From: an uncultured Oscillibacter sp.
Lineage (GTDB): Bacteria > Bacillota > Clostridia > Oscillospirales > Oscillospiraceae
Length of the DNA stretch: 64,000 nt
Assembly: GCA_910584075.1 (NCBI GenBank)
Contig: CAJTZI010000002.1
Coordinates: 48,587 to 112,586 of the forward strand
Direction: 5' to 3'
Part shown: piece after piece, positions 35,095 to 43,766 of the stretch
Numbering within the stretch: position 1 is the first letter of the stretch
Layout: the number at the start of each line of letters is the position of its first letter
Position numbers and translations under genes: made by a program
Notes under the pieces: generated by a model
The model's input: the letters and a program-made list of their open reading frames with translations, nothing else
What the model was told of the DNA's origin: nothing
Databases searched by the model: none

Positions 35095-35535
35095 ATGAAA
35101 ATTGCGCTGGGCTGCGACCACGGCGGCTATGAGTTGAAACAATATATCATTCAGGTCCTGGAGAAGCTGGGCCACTCCTGCGAGGACTTCGGCTGCGATT
35201 CCATGGACAGCTGCGACTACCCCGACTTCGGCGCGGCGGCGGCCCGGGCTGTGGCGGAGGGAAGATGCGACCGGGGAATCGTGATCTGCACCACCGGCAT
35301 CGGCATCTCCATCGCCGCCAACAAGATCAAGGGCATCCGCTGCGCCCACTGCGCTGACTGCCTCCAGGCGGAGCTGACCCGCCGCCACAACAACGCCAAC
35401 ATGATGGCCATCGGCGCGGGCTTCACCGGCAAAAACATGGCCGAGCGCATGGTGGAGGCCTTTCTCTCCACGGAGTTCGAGGGCGGACGCCATCTACGCC
35501 GGGTGGACAAGGTCATGGCCCTGGAGGAGGGCTGA
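35095..35535 (+). CDS. rpiB: Ribose-5-phosphate isomerase B
   Basis: Interconverts ribose-5-phosphate and ribulose-5-phosphate in the pentose phosphate pathway. 146 residues, family length. IALGCDHGGYELK at the start carries the Asp-His pair; the catalytic cysteine is Cys65 in IVICTTGIGISIAANK; RRHNNANMMAIGAG provides the phosphate-binding residues. AGGAGGATG precedes ATG 35095. A sugar-sensing LacA/B relative is excluded by the single-gene context and the Cys motif. Confidence 0.95.
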   Translation: MKIALGCDHGGYELKQYIIQVLEKLGHSCEDFGCDSMDSCDYPDFGAAAARAVAEGRCDRGIVICTTGIGISIAANKIKGIRCAHCADCLQAELTRRHNNANMMAIGAGFTGKNMAERMVEAFLSTEFEGGRHLRRVDKVMALEEG

Positions 35536-35588
35536 CCGCCGTCCGTACCCGCAATTTCTGACAGTCTGCTGAGAGGAGGGAGATGCCA

Positions 35589-36665
35589 TTGGCCAGAGGA
35601 TACCGCAACTACCGGGGCCGGACCTCGAAGGGAAAGATCGCCTTAGCCGTATTTCTGGTGTTTATCATTCTGGCGGCGCTGAGCGCACTGGCCATGCAGC
35701 GTTATATCGCCTATGACGAAAACGGCATCCCCTTCTTCCGCCTGTCGGAGCGGCAGACGGATCCTGCGCCGCCGGCGGAGGCCCCGCCTGTTCAGGACCC
35801 GGACTCCTCGGACAGCCTGGAGATTATTGTGCAGGAGCCGGAGGAACCGGAGGCTCCGCCCGCCTTTCAAGTCTACTCTCTGACAACCGCCCCCCTGACC
35901 CCGGCAGCCTGGGAGGCCGCCAGAGCGGAGATGGGCGATGCCTTCGGCGGTGTGACCGTTACCTTGAAGGACGCCCGCGGTACCGTCTATTTTGCATCCC
36001 AGACCGCCGCGGAGAAGGCGGTCAAGACCGTACAGGGCACCACGGAGGCCCTGCGGACGATTACCGGGGACGAGAACCTGTATGCCATTGCCCGCCTCTC
36101 CTGTCTTCCTGACTCCTTTGCCCCCTATATGAACAATAACCCCATGGGGCTGAAAAAAAAGAGCGGGCAGATGTTCCGCAGCGGCGGCACCACCTGGCTG
36201 GACCCCGGCAAGCCGGCCTCCCGGGCGTATCTGTGCGGCCTTGTCCGGGAGATCGCGGAGCTGGGCTTTGACGAGATTTTGCTGACGGACACCGGCTATC
36301 CCATTCAAGGAGAGCTGGATACCATCAGCTATGGCTCCGACCCCATTGAGGGGAACCTGAGCCTCCTCTGGCAGGACCTCCGCCAGACGCTGGAGCCCTA
36401 TGGTGTGAAGCTCTCCATAGAGCTCCCCGAGAGCGTGATCTCCGACGGCCAGGAGGCCGCCTCCGGCCTGGTGCTGGCCCAGGCCGTCAGCTGCGCAGAC
36501 CGGATCTACGCTGTAACAGAACCGGGGCAGGCCGGAATCCTCTCTAATCTGGTGCTCCAGGCGGAGTCTGTGACTGAAAACCGGGTCCAGGAGTTCCTGC
36601 CGGAGCTCACCGCGCCGGACGCCGGCTGGAACGGTCCCTTCCTGTTGCTGCCAGCGGCGGAGTAA
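35589..36665 (+). CDS. Anchored extracytoplasmic protein, glycoside-hydrolase-like
   Basis: A 358-residue protein with a basic start (ARGYRNYRGRTSKGK), one membrane helix (about 17-37), a Pro/Glu-rich linker and an extracytoplasmic domain. The domain reads like the end of a putative TIM-barrel glycosidase (PF13200-type): TTWLDPGKPASRAYL, ELGFDEILLTDTGYP. Catalytic residues cannot be assigned. Start: AGGAGGG at 35574-35580 suits TTG 35589 (8 bases); an ATG at 35583 is only 2 bases from the site and would add MP. It follows rpiB by 53 bases and ends at a strong terminator. Confidence 0.7.
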   Translation: MARGYRNYRGRTSKGKIALAVFLVFIILAALSALAMQRYIAYDENGIPFFRLSERQTDPAPPAEAPPVQDPDSSDSLEIIVQEPEEPEAPPAFQVYSLTTAPLTPAAWEAARAEMGDAFGGVTVTLKDARGTVYFASQTAAEKAVKTVQGTTEALRTITGDENLYAIARLSCLPDSFAPYMNNNPMGLKKKSGQMFRSGGTTWLDPGKPASRAYLCGLVREIAELGFDEILLTDTGYPIQGELDTISYGSDPIEGNLSLLWQDLRQTLEPYGVKLSIELPESVISDGQEAASGLVLAQAVSCADRIYAVTEPGQAGILSNLVLQAESVTENRVQEFLPELTAPDAGWNGPFLLLPAAE

Positions 36666-36712
36666 ATGAAAAAGAAGGCCGTGCCCCTTGGGCCACATAC
36701 CATAGAAAAGTG

Positions 36713-36755
36713 AACACCCGCCGAAGGAAAGCTGCTTTTCGGCGGGTGTTTCTCT
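36713..36755 (+). terminator. Terminator
   Basis: Perfect 13-bp stem AACACCCGCCGAA (36713-36725) and complement (36738-36750), tail TCTCT. Confidence 0.8.
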
Positions 36756-36820
36756 ATGGGGAATTGACCGGCAAATCATGTTTTTTCAAGAGTGACACAC
36801 GGCATCTCTCTTATTACAGC

Positions 36821-36866
36821 AATCCCTGCCGGAAAGCAGCTGCTTTCCGGCAGGGATTTGTTTTTT
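36821..36866 (+). terminator. Second strong terminator hairpin
   Basis: Perfect 18-bp stem AATCCCTGCCGGAAAGCA (36821-36838) and complement (36841-36858), tail TTGTTTTTT on the plus strand. No ORF lies between it and the preceding terminator, so it either backs that one up or ends a short RNA started in 36751-36820. Confidence 0.85.
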
Positions 36867-36901
36867 GCCGCGTCTTTCCAGAGCCTCTGTTTTTCCGCTC
36901 C

Positions 36902-37810
36902 TCAAACAGGATGCTCCTCAAAGTACCGCCTGGTGGTCTCCGCATCGGCGGCGATGCGGGCGCGCAGGGCGTCCAGGGAGTCAAAGCGCATCTCGTCCCG
37001 CAGGTGGCGGTAGAACTCCAGGCGCAGGGTCTGGCCGTACAAATCCCCCTGGAAGTCCAGGATGCAGGCCTCCACGGTGACGTCTGCGCCGTTGTCCAAC
37101 GTGGGCCGGGTGCCCACGTTGGTCACGGCGGCGTAGTGCTTCCCGTTGGGGAGATAGACCCGGGTGACATAGACCCCGTGGCTGGGCACCAGCACATGGG
37201 GCGGGATCGCCAGATTGGCAGTGGGGAACAGGCGGGAGGAGCCCACGCCCCGCCCGTGGCGGACAGCCCCTGTCAGGGTGTGGGGGTGACCCAGAAACCG
37301 GGCGGCCCGCTCCGTCTGCCCCAGCTCCAGAAGACGGCGGATGTAGGTGGAGCTGACGGTGAGACCGCTGATCTCCACCTTTGGAATGATATCGCACCCC
37401 AGCCCCAGCTGGGCGCATTTGGCCCGCAAAAGCTCCGGCGTCCCCTGGTTCTTGTGGCCGAAGCGGTGGTCATGGCCCGCCACCAGATGGACGGCATGGT
37501 ACCGTCCCACCAAAATCTTTGAGATGAAGTCCTCCCAGCCGGTGGTCATCATCTCGCGGTCAAAGGGGGCCATGATGACCTCCCGGATGCCGTACAGCCG
37601 GCTCACCAGTTCCCGGCGGTCCTCCGGGGAGTTGATCAGGGGACAGGGCACCCCGGTAACCACCTCCTTGGGCGGGCGGTCAAAGGTGAACACAGCGGGG
37701 ACCGCTCCCCGCTCCCTGGCGGCCTCCACGGCCCGGCGCAGCAGCGCCCCGTGGCCCAGGTGGACCCCGTCGAAAAAGCCCAGGGCTATCACTCGTTCCT
37801 TCATGGACAT
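36902..37810 (-). CDS. ribF: Bifunctional riboflavin kinase / FAD synthetase
   Basis: Makes FMN and FAD from riboflavin. 302 residues. The N-terminal nucleotidyl-transferase domain has GFFDGVHLGH (about 11-20) and the later SSTYIRRLL; the C-terminal kinase domain has GRGVGSSRLFPTANL, the PTAN ATP/Mg site, and SHGVYVTRV. ATG 37810 has TTGGAG seven bases upstream within the truB end; a second ATG follows two codons on. It is the last gene of the rimP-nusA-infB operon, as in many Firmicutes. Confidence 0.96.
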   Translation of the reverse strand: MSMKERVIALGFFDGVHLGHGALLRRAVEAARERGAVPAVFTFDRPPKEVVTGVPCPLINSPEDRRELVSRLYGIREVIMAPFDREMMTTGWEDFISKILVGRYHAVHLVAGHDHRFGHKNQGTPELLRAKCAQLGLGCDIIPKVEISGLTVSSTYIRRLLELGQTERAARFLGHPHTLTGAVRHGRGVGSSRLFPTANLAIPPHVLVPSHGVYVTRVYLPNGKHYAAVTNVGTRPTLDNGADVTVEACILDFQGDLYGQTLRLEFYRHLRDEMRFDSLDALRARIAADAETTRRYFEEHPV

Positions 37811-37812
37811 GG

Positions 37813-38679
37813 TTACGCTCCAAAAAAGTTTTTGATTGCGGTCACTTCGCCGGCGGCGGCCCGGGAGAGGCACAGGAAGTCCCCCTCCCGCCCGTAGACC
37901 CGGTAGGTGCCGTCGGCCAGTCCCCTCTCGGTGAAGCCGCCGCCGCTGCGGACCCGCCGCTCCACTCCCGCAGAGCGGACTGTCAGGGCCGGATATTGGG
38001 CAAACAGGCTGTCCACAGGGCGCAGCAGCGCCTCACCCCGCTCCTGAACGTCCTCAAGGGTTACGGCCTCCGCCAGGGTGAACTCCGCCGCCATGGAGCG
38101 GCGGAGCTCGTACATGGCGCCGCCGCAGCCCAGGACCTGCCCGATGTCATGGCAGAGGGTGCGGATGTACGTGCCCTTGGAGCAGACACAGCGAAAGCGA
38201 TAATCCGTCTCCCCCGCCTGCTCCAGCAGCTCCAGGGCGTAAATAGTCACGGGCCGGGGCTTCCGCTCCACCTCCCGGCCCTTCCGGGCCAGCTCATAGA
38301 GCTTCTTCCCCTGGATCTTTACGGCGGAGTACATGGGGGGAATCTGCTCAATCTCCCCCCGGAAGCGGTCCAGCGCCGCCTCCAGCTCCTGCCGGGTGAC
38401 TGTGGCAGGACAGACCTCCAGCGTCCGACCGGTGGTATCCTGGGTATCTGTGACGAGGCCCAGCCGCAGTCCGGCGATATACTCCTTGCGGCTGTTCTCC
38501 GCAAACTCCACAGCCTTGGTGGCCTGTCCCACAAACACCGGCAGCACACCGGTGGCCATGGGGTCCAGGGTGCCGCCGTGGCCCACCCGCTTCTCATGGA
38601 GGATCCCCCGGACCTTGGCGCATACATCCATGGAGGTCCACCCGGCGGGCTTGTCGATCACGAAAATTCCACTTGGCAT
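37813..38679 (-). CDS. truB: tRNA pseudouridine-55 synthase
   Basis: Isomerises U55 in the tRNA T-loop. 288 residues. The catalytic aspartate is Asp39 in GGTLDPMATGVLPV; KPAGWTSMDV precedes it. KIQGKKLYELARKG and CSKGTYIRTLCHDIG are the other family motifs, and a C-terminal PUA-like segment ends at the ribF start. The ATG has no good Shine-Dalgarno sequence, unusual for this operon. A 100-base pyrimidine-rich spacer separates it from nrnA. Confidence 0.95.
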   Translation of the reverse strand: MPSGIFVIDKPAGWTSMDVCAKVRGILHEKRVGHGGTLDPMATGVLPVFVGQATKAVEFAENSRKEYIAGLRLGLVTDTQDTTGRTLEVCPATVTRQELEAALDRFRGEIEQIPPMYSAVKIQGKKLYELARKGREVERKPRPVTIYALELLEQAGETDYRFRCVCSKGTYIRTLCHDIGQVLGCGGAMYELRRSMAAEFTLAEAVTLEDVQERGEALLRPVDSLFAQYPALTVRSAGVERRVRSGGGFTERGLADGTYRVYGREGDFLCLSRAAAGEVTAIKNFFGA

Positions 38680-38779
38680 TTTTCAGACAGGAGATAAAAG
38701 ACAGAAGATCGGAGATACGGTTTCTCCCCCAGCAGGATTGTATCTCAAAAAGCATCTCCCACCTCCTATCCCCTCACTC

Positions 38780-39736
38780 CTATCTCTCAAAGTCCGGCGC
38801 AACCTGGGCGACAGCTTCCAGAATCCGCCGTTTGGCCTCCGCCCAGGAGGCCTCCACGGTACATCCCGCCGCCGCCGCATGGCCGCCGCCGCCTAAAATA
38901 CGGCAGGCTGCGGTGGCGTTGACCCGGTCCCCGGTGCGCAGGGACAGCTTCCACACGTCCGCTCGCAGCTCCCGCATGGTGACGGCGCAGTCCACCCCCT
39001 GGATCTGACCGCCCAGGGCGGACAAATCCTCGGCGTCGCTCTCCGTGGCCTGGAACCGCTCCATCAGGGACAGGGGCACGGACAGCACCGCCACCCGGTC
39101 CCGGTCATAAAACTCACAGGCGCTGAGCATGGCCCCCTCCAACTGCATCCGCTTCCTGGTCTTGGTGCGGAAGAACACCTTGTTCACAGTCCGGCAGTCG
39201 ATGCCCGTCTCCATCAGCGCCGCCGCCACCCGGTGGGTCTGGGCGGTGGTGTTGGCGTAGACAAAACAGCCGGTGTCCGTTGACACCGCCACATACAGCG
39301 GCAGGGCGATCTCCGGGGTGATGGGCCCCAGCTCTCTCAGAATGTCATACAGCAGCTCCCCGCAGGCGGCGGCCTCCGCCCGGAGGATGTTGGCCCTGCC
39401 GAAGTGCTCAAAGGAGGGATGGTGGTCCATGGCCAGGTCCACCCGGTCCCCGTAGGCCCCGGCGTTCTCCGGCAGCAGAGAGAGCGCGGCGATGTCTGTG
39501 GACACCACCTTCTCCGGCGTGAAATCCGCTGGGGCGGCGTAGGGGGTAAAATAGGGCGCCGTGGTATCCGTCAGGCCGGGATTGGGCAGAAGGTACGCCG
39601 TCTTTCCCAGTCCCCGGAGACCCGCGCACAGGGCGGCGGCACAGCCCACGGTATCCCCGTCCGGGCGGACGTGGGTGAGGATCAGTACGTTGTCAAAGCT
39701 CCGCAGCAGTGCGGCGGTCTCAGGGACAGTCAGCAT
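38780..39736 (-). CDS. nrnA: DHH-family oligoribonuclease / pAp phosphatase
   Basis: Degrades very short RNA fragments and dephosphorylates 3'-phosphoadenosine-5'-phosphate. 318 residues. Metal motifs are HVRPDGDTVG (about 22-31), the DHH triad in AMDHHPSFEHFG (about 102-113) and VSTDTGCF; the DHHA1 domain ends with RILGGGGHAAAAG. ATG 39736 is four bases after the rbfA stop, so both are coupled. This position between rbfA and truB is standard in Firmicutes. Confidence 0.94.
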   Translation of the reverse strand: MLTVPETAALLRSFDNVLILTHVRPDGDTVGCAAALCAGLRGLGKTAYLLPNPGLTDTTAPYFTPYAAPADFTPEKVVSTDIAALSLLPENAGAYGDRVDLAMDHHPSFEHFGRANILRAEAAACGELLYDILRELGPITPEIALPLYVAVSTDTGCFVYANTTAQTHRVAAALMETGIDCRTVNKVFFRTKTRKRMQLEGAMLSACEFYDRDRVAVLSVPLSLMERFQATESDAEDLSALGGQIQGVDCAVTMRELRADVWKLSLRTGDRVNATAACRILGGGGHAAAAGCTVEASWAEAKRRILEAVAQVAPDFER

Positions 39737-39739
39737 GGC

Positions 39740-40114
39740 TCACTCCTCCGTCCCGCCCCGGGCCTCGTCCGCACGCTCCACCTGGCGCAATACCTCCAGG
39801 ATGTGGGCGCCGTGCTGGATGGAGTCGTCGCCGATGAACTGCAGCTCCGGGGTATAGCGCAGCTGAAGGGTGCGGCCCAGCTCCCGGCGGAGGAAACCGG
39901 AGGCGGATTTGAGGCCCTTGAGGACATCCTTTTCCTGGGACTTGTCCAAGACACTGATATAGACCCGGGCATAGCGCAGGTCGCCGGTGGTATCCACCCG
40001 GGTGATGGAGACCATGCCCACCTGAGAGACCCGGGGGTCTTTCAGGCGGCGGAGCTGGTCACTGAGCTCCCGCTGGATCTCCTCGTTGATGCGGCCGATT
40101 CGGTTGCTTGACAT
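39740..40114 (-). CDS. rbfA: Ribosome-binding factor A
   Basis: Helps mature the 30S subunit 5' end of 16S rRNA. 124 residues. NRIGRINEEIQRELSDQL at the N-terminus and KDPRVSQVGMVSITRVDTTGDL identify the KH-like fold; LRYTPELQFIGDDSIQHG is the C-terminal landmark. ATG 40114 follows AGAAGGAGGC. It stands 121 bases after infB, with a hairpin between. Confidence 0.95.
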   Translation of the reverse strand: MSSNRIGRINEEIQRELSDQLRRLKDPRVSQVGMVSITRVDTTGDLRYARVYISVLDKSQEKDVLKGLKSASGFLRRELGRTLQLRYTPELQFIGDDSIQHGAHILEVLRQVERADEARGGTEE

Positions 40115-40185
40115 AAAAATGCCTCCTTCTGGTCCCCTTGCCAGGGGGCGGGGATTTGTATTCCTTTGGAATCCGCCCCGCAGGG

Positions 40186-40224
40186 CGAACAAAAGCCAGG
40201 GGCGGCGGCACAGCCGCCGCCCCT
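40186..40224 (-). terminator. Hairpin between infB and rbfA
   Basis: 12-bp stem AGGGGCGGCGGC (40198-40209) and complement (40213-40224). On the minus strand the tail is GGCTTTTGTTC, a partial terminator that could lower rbfA-nrnA-truB-ribF expression relative to infB. Confidence 0.55.
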
Positions 40225-40235
40225 ATTATGCGCAG

Positions 40236-42710
40236 TTATTGGGGGATCTCCTCCATGGTATATCCTTCGATGATGTCCCCCTCTTTGATATCATTGAACT
40301 TCTCAATGGTCATGCCGCACTCATACCCGCTGGCAACCTCCTTGGCGGCGTCCTTGAACCGCTGGAGGGAGGCCAGCTGGCCCTCATGGATGACAATGCC
40401 GTCCCGCACTACACGGACGGAGCAGGAGCGGACAATCTTACCGTCCTGGACATAGCAGCCCGCCACGGTGCCCACGCTGGACACCTTGTACGTCTGCCGG
40501 ATCTCCGCGTGGCCCAGGATCACCTCCCGGAACTTGGGCGCCAGCATGCCCTTCATGGCGGCGGTGATCTCGTCGATGCAGTCGTAGATGACCCGGTACA
40601 TCCGCATATCCACGTTGGCCCGGGCCGCACTGTCCCGGGCGGCGGCATCGGGGCGCACGTTGAATCCCACGATGATGGCGTTGGAGGAGGAGGCCAGCAT
40701 CACGTCGGACTCGCTGACGGCGCCTACGCCGCCGTGGATCACCCGCACGTTGACCTCGTCGTTGGAGAGTTTCTCCAACGAGGCCTTGACCGCCTCCACG
40801 CTGCCCTGGACGTCGGCCTTGACGATCAGGGCCAGCTCCTTGCGCTCACCGGCCTGGATCTGGTCGAACAGGTTCTCCAGGGAGACCTTTTGCACCGGGG
40901 CCAGAGCCTTGGCCTTCTCCTCGGCCTTGCGCTGCTCCACCAGCACCCGGGCCATGCGCTCGTCGGCTACGGCAAAGAAAGGACTGCCGGCGGTGGGGGC
41001 CTCGCTGAGGCCCGCGATCTCCACGGGGACGGAGGGTCCCGCCTCGGCGAGGCGGTTGCCCTTGTAGTCCAGCATGGTCCGGACACGGCCCACGGCAGTG
41101 CCGGCAATGATGATGTCGCCCTGTTTCAGGGTGCCGTTCTGCACCAGCAGCGTGGCCACAGGGCCGCGGCCCTTGTCCAGACGGGCCTCAATCACGGTGC
41201 CCTGGCCCGCCCGGTTGGGGTTGGCCTTCAGCTCCTGGACCTCCGCCAGCAGCACCAGGTTCTCCAGCAGGTTTTCAATGCCGATGTTCTTCTTGGCGGA
41301 GACCTTGCAGCAGATGGTCTCGCCGCCCCAGTCCTCGGGCACCAGGCCGTGCTCCGTCAGCTGCTGCATGACGCGGTCCGGGTTGGCGTTCTCTTTATCG
41401 ATCTTGTTCACCGCCACAATAATGGGGATTCCGGCGGCCTTGGCGTGGTTGATGGACTCGATGGTCTGGGGCATGATGCCGTCGTCCGCCGCCACCATCA
41501 AGATGGCGATGTCGGTGATCATGGCGCCCCGGGCCCGCATGGAGGTGAATGCCTCATGGCCCGGCGTATCCAGGAAGGTGATGGGCTTGCCGTTCACCTG
41601 CACCTGATATGCGCCGATGTGCTGGGTGATGCCGCCGGCCTCTCCGGCGGCCACGGAGGTGTTGCGGATGGTGTCCAGCAAAGAGGTTTTGCCGTGGTCC
41701 ACATGGCCCATGACCACCACCACGGGGGCCCGGGGCACCAGGTCCTCAGGACGGTCCTCGGTGGCGTCGATGAGCTTTTCCTCAATGGTGACCACCACCT
41801 CTTTTTCCACCTTGCAGCCCATCTCCTCCGCCACGAAGGAGGCGGTGTCGAAGTCGATCATCTGGGGCAGGGAGGCCATGATGCCGTTTTTCATCAGCAC
41901 CTTGACTACCTCCGCGCCGGTCTTCTTCATGCGGCTGGCAAGCTCCCCCACGCTGATCTCGTCGGGAATCTGGACCTTGAGGGGGGCCTTTTTGGCGATC
42001 TCCAGCTGGAGTCGGCGCATTTTCTCCGCCTCATCCTGGCGGCGCTTGCTGGAGAAGGTCATGCCGCCCCGGCGCTGGCCGCTGCTGCGGAACTTCTCCT
42101 TGCCGCCCCGCTGCTGCTGCATCCGCTCACCCCGCTGGCCGCCCAGGGTCTCCAGGCGCTCGTCGTATTTCGCCAGGTTCACGTCGCCGCCCTTGCGGGT
42201 GTCTACAATCTTCTTCTGGGGCACGCGGCTGGCGGGCCGCTGCTGACCGGGCACCGCCTGCTGACGGTCGACCGGCTGCTGGCCGCCGGATGGTTTCTGG
42301 CCGGGCGCGGCAGGCCGCTGTCCCCCGGCTCTGGACTGCTGACCGGAAGCCGGCTGCTGACGGTCGGCCGGCTTTTGACCGCCGCCCTGGGGACGCTGTC
42401 CCGGCTGGCCGGGTCTGCCGGAGGGTGCCTGCCCTTTGCCCTGCTGGGCCGCCTGTTTCCGGTCGGCCAGCTGCTGACCGCCAGCCTTCTCCTCCGCCTT
42501 TTTCTGAACATCGGCAAAGATGTCCTGGATGCTGGAGACCGGATTTTTCTGGGTCAGATAGTCAAAAATCACGGACAGCTCGTGATCTGTCAGGACCTGC
42601 ATGTGGTTCTTTGGCGCGGCCACATACTTTGTCAGGATTTCGGTGATGGTCTTGGTGGGAAGGCCAAAGTCTTTCGCCACCTCATGGACCCTGTATTTCT
42701 CAATACCCAA
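40236..42710 (-). CDS. infB: Translation initiation factor IF-2
   Basis: GTPase that places initiator tRNA on the ribosome. 824 residues: an N-terminal IF2N domain ([17 protein letters not shown]), a 120-residue Gln/Gly/Pro/Arg linker (about 80-200), a second IF2N region and the G domain with GHVDHGKT (335-342), DTPGHEAFT and NKIDKE, then domains II to IV ending [10 protein letters not shown]. The start is a TTG at 42710 after GAGGTG, with six bases between; no ATG lies nearby. The linker has repeated RQQ/GQQ words, likely a variable, unstructured part. Confidence 0.96.
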   Translation of the reverse strand: MGIEKYRVHEVAKDFGLPTKTITEILTKYVAAPKNHMQVLTDHELSVIFDYLTQKNPVSSIQDIFADVQKKAEEKAGGQQLADRKQAAQQGKGQAPSGRPGQPGQRPQGGGQKPADRQQPASGQQSRAGGQRPAAPGQKPSGGQQPVDRQQAVPGQQRPASRVPQKKIVDTRKGGDVNLAKYDERLETLGGQRGERMQQQRGGKEKFRSSGQRRGGMTFSSKRRQDEAEKMRRLQLEIAKKAPLKVQIPDEISVGELASRMKKTGAEVVKVLMKNGIMASLPQMIDFDTASFVAEEMGCKVEKEVVVTIEEKLIDATEDRPEDLVPRAPVVVVMGHVDHGKTSLLDTIRNTSVAAGEAGGITQHIGAYQVQVNGKPITFLDTPGHEAFTSMRARGAMITDIAILMVAADDGIMPQTIESINHAKAAGIPIIVAVNKIDKENANPDRVMQQLTEHGLVPEDWGGETICCKVSAKKNIGIENLLENLVLLAEVQELKANPNRAGQGTVIEARLDKGRGPVATLLVQNGTLKQGDIIIAGTAVGRVRTMLDYKGNRLAEAGPSVPVEIAGLSEAPTAGSPFFAVADERMARVLVEQRKAEEKAKALAPVQKVSLENLFDQIQAGERKELALIVKADVQGSVEAVKASLEKLSNDEVNVRVIHGGVGAVSESDVMLASSSNAIIVGFNVRPDAAARDSAARANVDMRMYRVIYDCIDEITAAMKGMLAPKFREVILGHAEIRQTYKVSSVGTVAGCYVQDGKIVRSCSVRVVRDGIVIHEGQLASLQRFKDAAKEVASGYECGMTIEKFNDIKEGDIIEGYTMEEIPQ

Positions 42711-42800
42711 TCAAAACACCTCGTTATGCTCCAACCCGGGGGCTGGGAAATTTTTAATAAGACACAGCGCCGTAATCCGGCCCAAGCCGGACGCGGCCGC

Positions 42801-43418
42801 TCAATCCTCCCGCTTGCGGAAGGAGCCCTTGCCCTTTTTCACAGGGTGGCTGTGGGCATAGGGCTTTGCCCTTGCCCCCGGTCCGGGGCGGCCGCGCCTG
42901 ACGGCGGGGCGGGACCCGGCTCCCCGGGATGGGGCCGCCCGCCTCTCCGCGGGGACGGCCCTTTTGGGGGAACTCTCCGCGTTCTTCCCGGGCTTTCGCT
43001 TCCCCCGGCGGAGGTTCTTCTCATGGGCCAGACGCTCCGCCTTTCTCTCCTCCGCCCGCCGGACCTTGACCTCCAGCTGGGCGGCAGCCTCCGCGTACCG
43101 GACGGGGTCGCCCTCCGCCAGACGGCGGACGACGGCGCTTGCAAGGCCGGTGTCCGTCACAGCCGCCAGGGCCACGGAGGTGCGGCCCAGAGCCATGCCC
43201 AGTTCCTCCTTGGTAAAGGGGGTGCGGAGCCACAGGCACTGTCCCGCCAGAGCAAAGTGCTCCGCCCGGCGGCGGGTGTTCTCCGCGGCGTCGGCGGCCA
43301 GCAGCAGGACCCGGGCGTCTCTGGCCCGTGCGGCGGCCTCCACCGGCTCCTCTCCCACCGCCAGATTGCCGCCCCGGAGGGCCAGCCCCAGCAGGGAGAG
43401 AATTCTCTTATTCTCCAT
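42801..43418 (-). CDS. ylxQ: L7Ae-like ribosomal-associated protein YlxQ with basic tail
   Basis: Kink-turn RNA-binding L7Ae/YlxQ family. The first ~95 residues are the L7Ae fold: RILSLLGLALRGGNLAVGEE, LLAADAAENT and FTKEELGMALGRTSVALAAV. The second half (about 110 residues) is a long Arg/Lys/Pro/Gly-rich tail (RRGKRKPGK, PVKKGKGSFRKRED), about doubling the usual length (100). The ATG at 43418 lies 11 bases inside the end of ylxR. Its place between ylxR and infB is conserved in Firmicutes. Confidence 0.9.
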   Translation of the reverse strand: MENKRILSLLGLALRGGNLAVGEEPVEAAARARDARVLLLAADAAENTRRRAEHFALAGQCLWLRTPFTKEELGMALGRTSVALAAVTDTGLASAVVRRLAEGDPVRYAEAAAQLEVKVRRAEERKAERLAHEKNLRRGKRKPGKNAESSPKRAVPAERRAAPSRGAGSRPAVRRGRPGPGARAKPYAHSHPVKKGKGSFRKRED

Positions 43419-43686
43419 CCGCACCTCGCAGTTCCGCCTCCATGGAGTCGTAGACCTCCGGTGGAATGGCTGTCTCAAAGGCCCGTTCCAGGGCCCGGGT
43501 CTTCCGGGCCCGCTGGAGGCAGGCAATGTCGTGGCACACATAGGCCCCCCGCCCCGGCTTCTTTCCGCCGAAGTCCAGGCTCACCTGGCCCTCCGGGGAT
43601 TTCACCACCCGGAGCAGGGACTTCTTATCCTTCATCTCCCGGCAGCCCACGCACTGCCGCTGAGGGACCTTTTTCACTTTTTGCAT
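43408..43686 (-). CDS. ylxR: YlxR / DUF448 RNA-binding protein
   Basis: A 92-residue protein of the YlxR (DUF448) family. RQCVGCREMKDKKSLLRVV, GRGAYVCHDIACLQRA and KTRALERAF are the defining stretches; the fold binds RNA or, in some reports, acts as a nucleoid-associated regulator or RNase P partner. Start ATG 43686 is seven bases after GGAGGG; a TTG 15 bases upstream is rejected. It sits directly after nusA as expected. Confidence 0.93.
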   Translation of the reverse strand: MQKVKKVPQRQCVGCREMKDKKSLLRVVKSPEGQVSLDFGGKKPGRGAYVCHDIACLQRARKTRALERAFETAIPPEVYDSMEAELRGADGE

Positions 43687-43766
43687 AGGGCTGCCCTCCA
43701 ATCAACACTCAGGTTTTGGCCGGTTCCGGGTCCTTAGGGAAACGGCCGCAGCGGCCGGCGGGGAAA

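Noticed and set aside
40086-43688. 1200-codon plus-strand frame opposite infB and ylxQ
   Set aside because: Longest frame in the window but it is antisense to IF-2, with low-complexity Leu/Gly/His composition and no recognisable domain.
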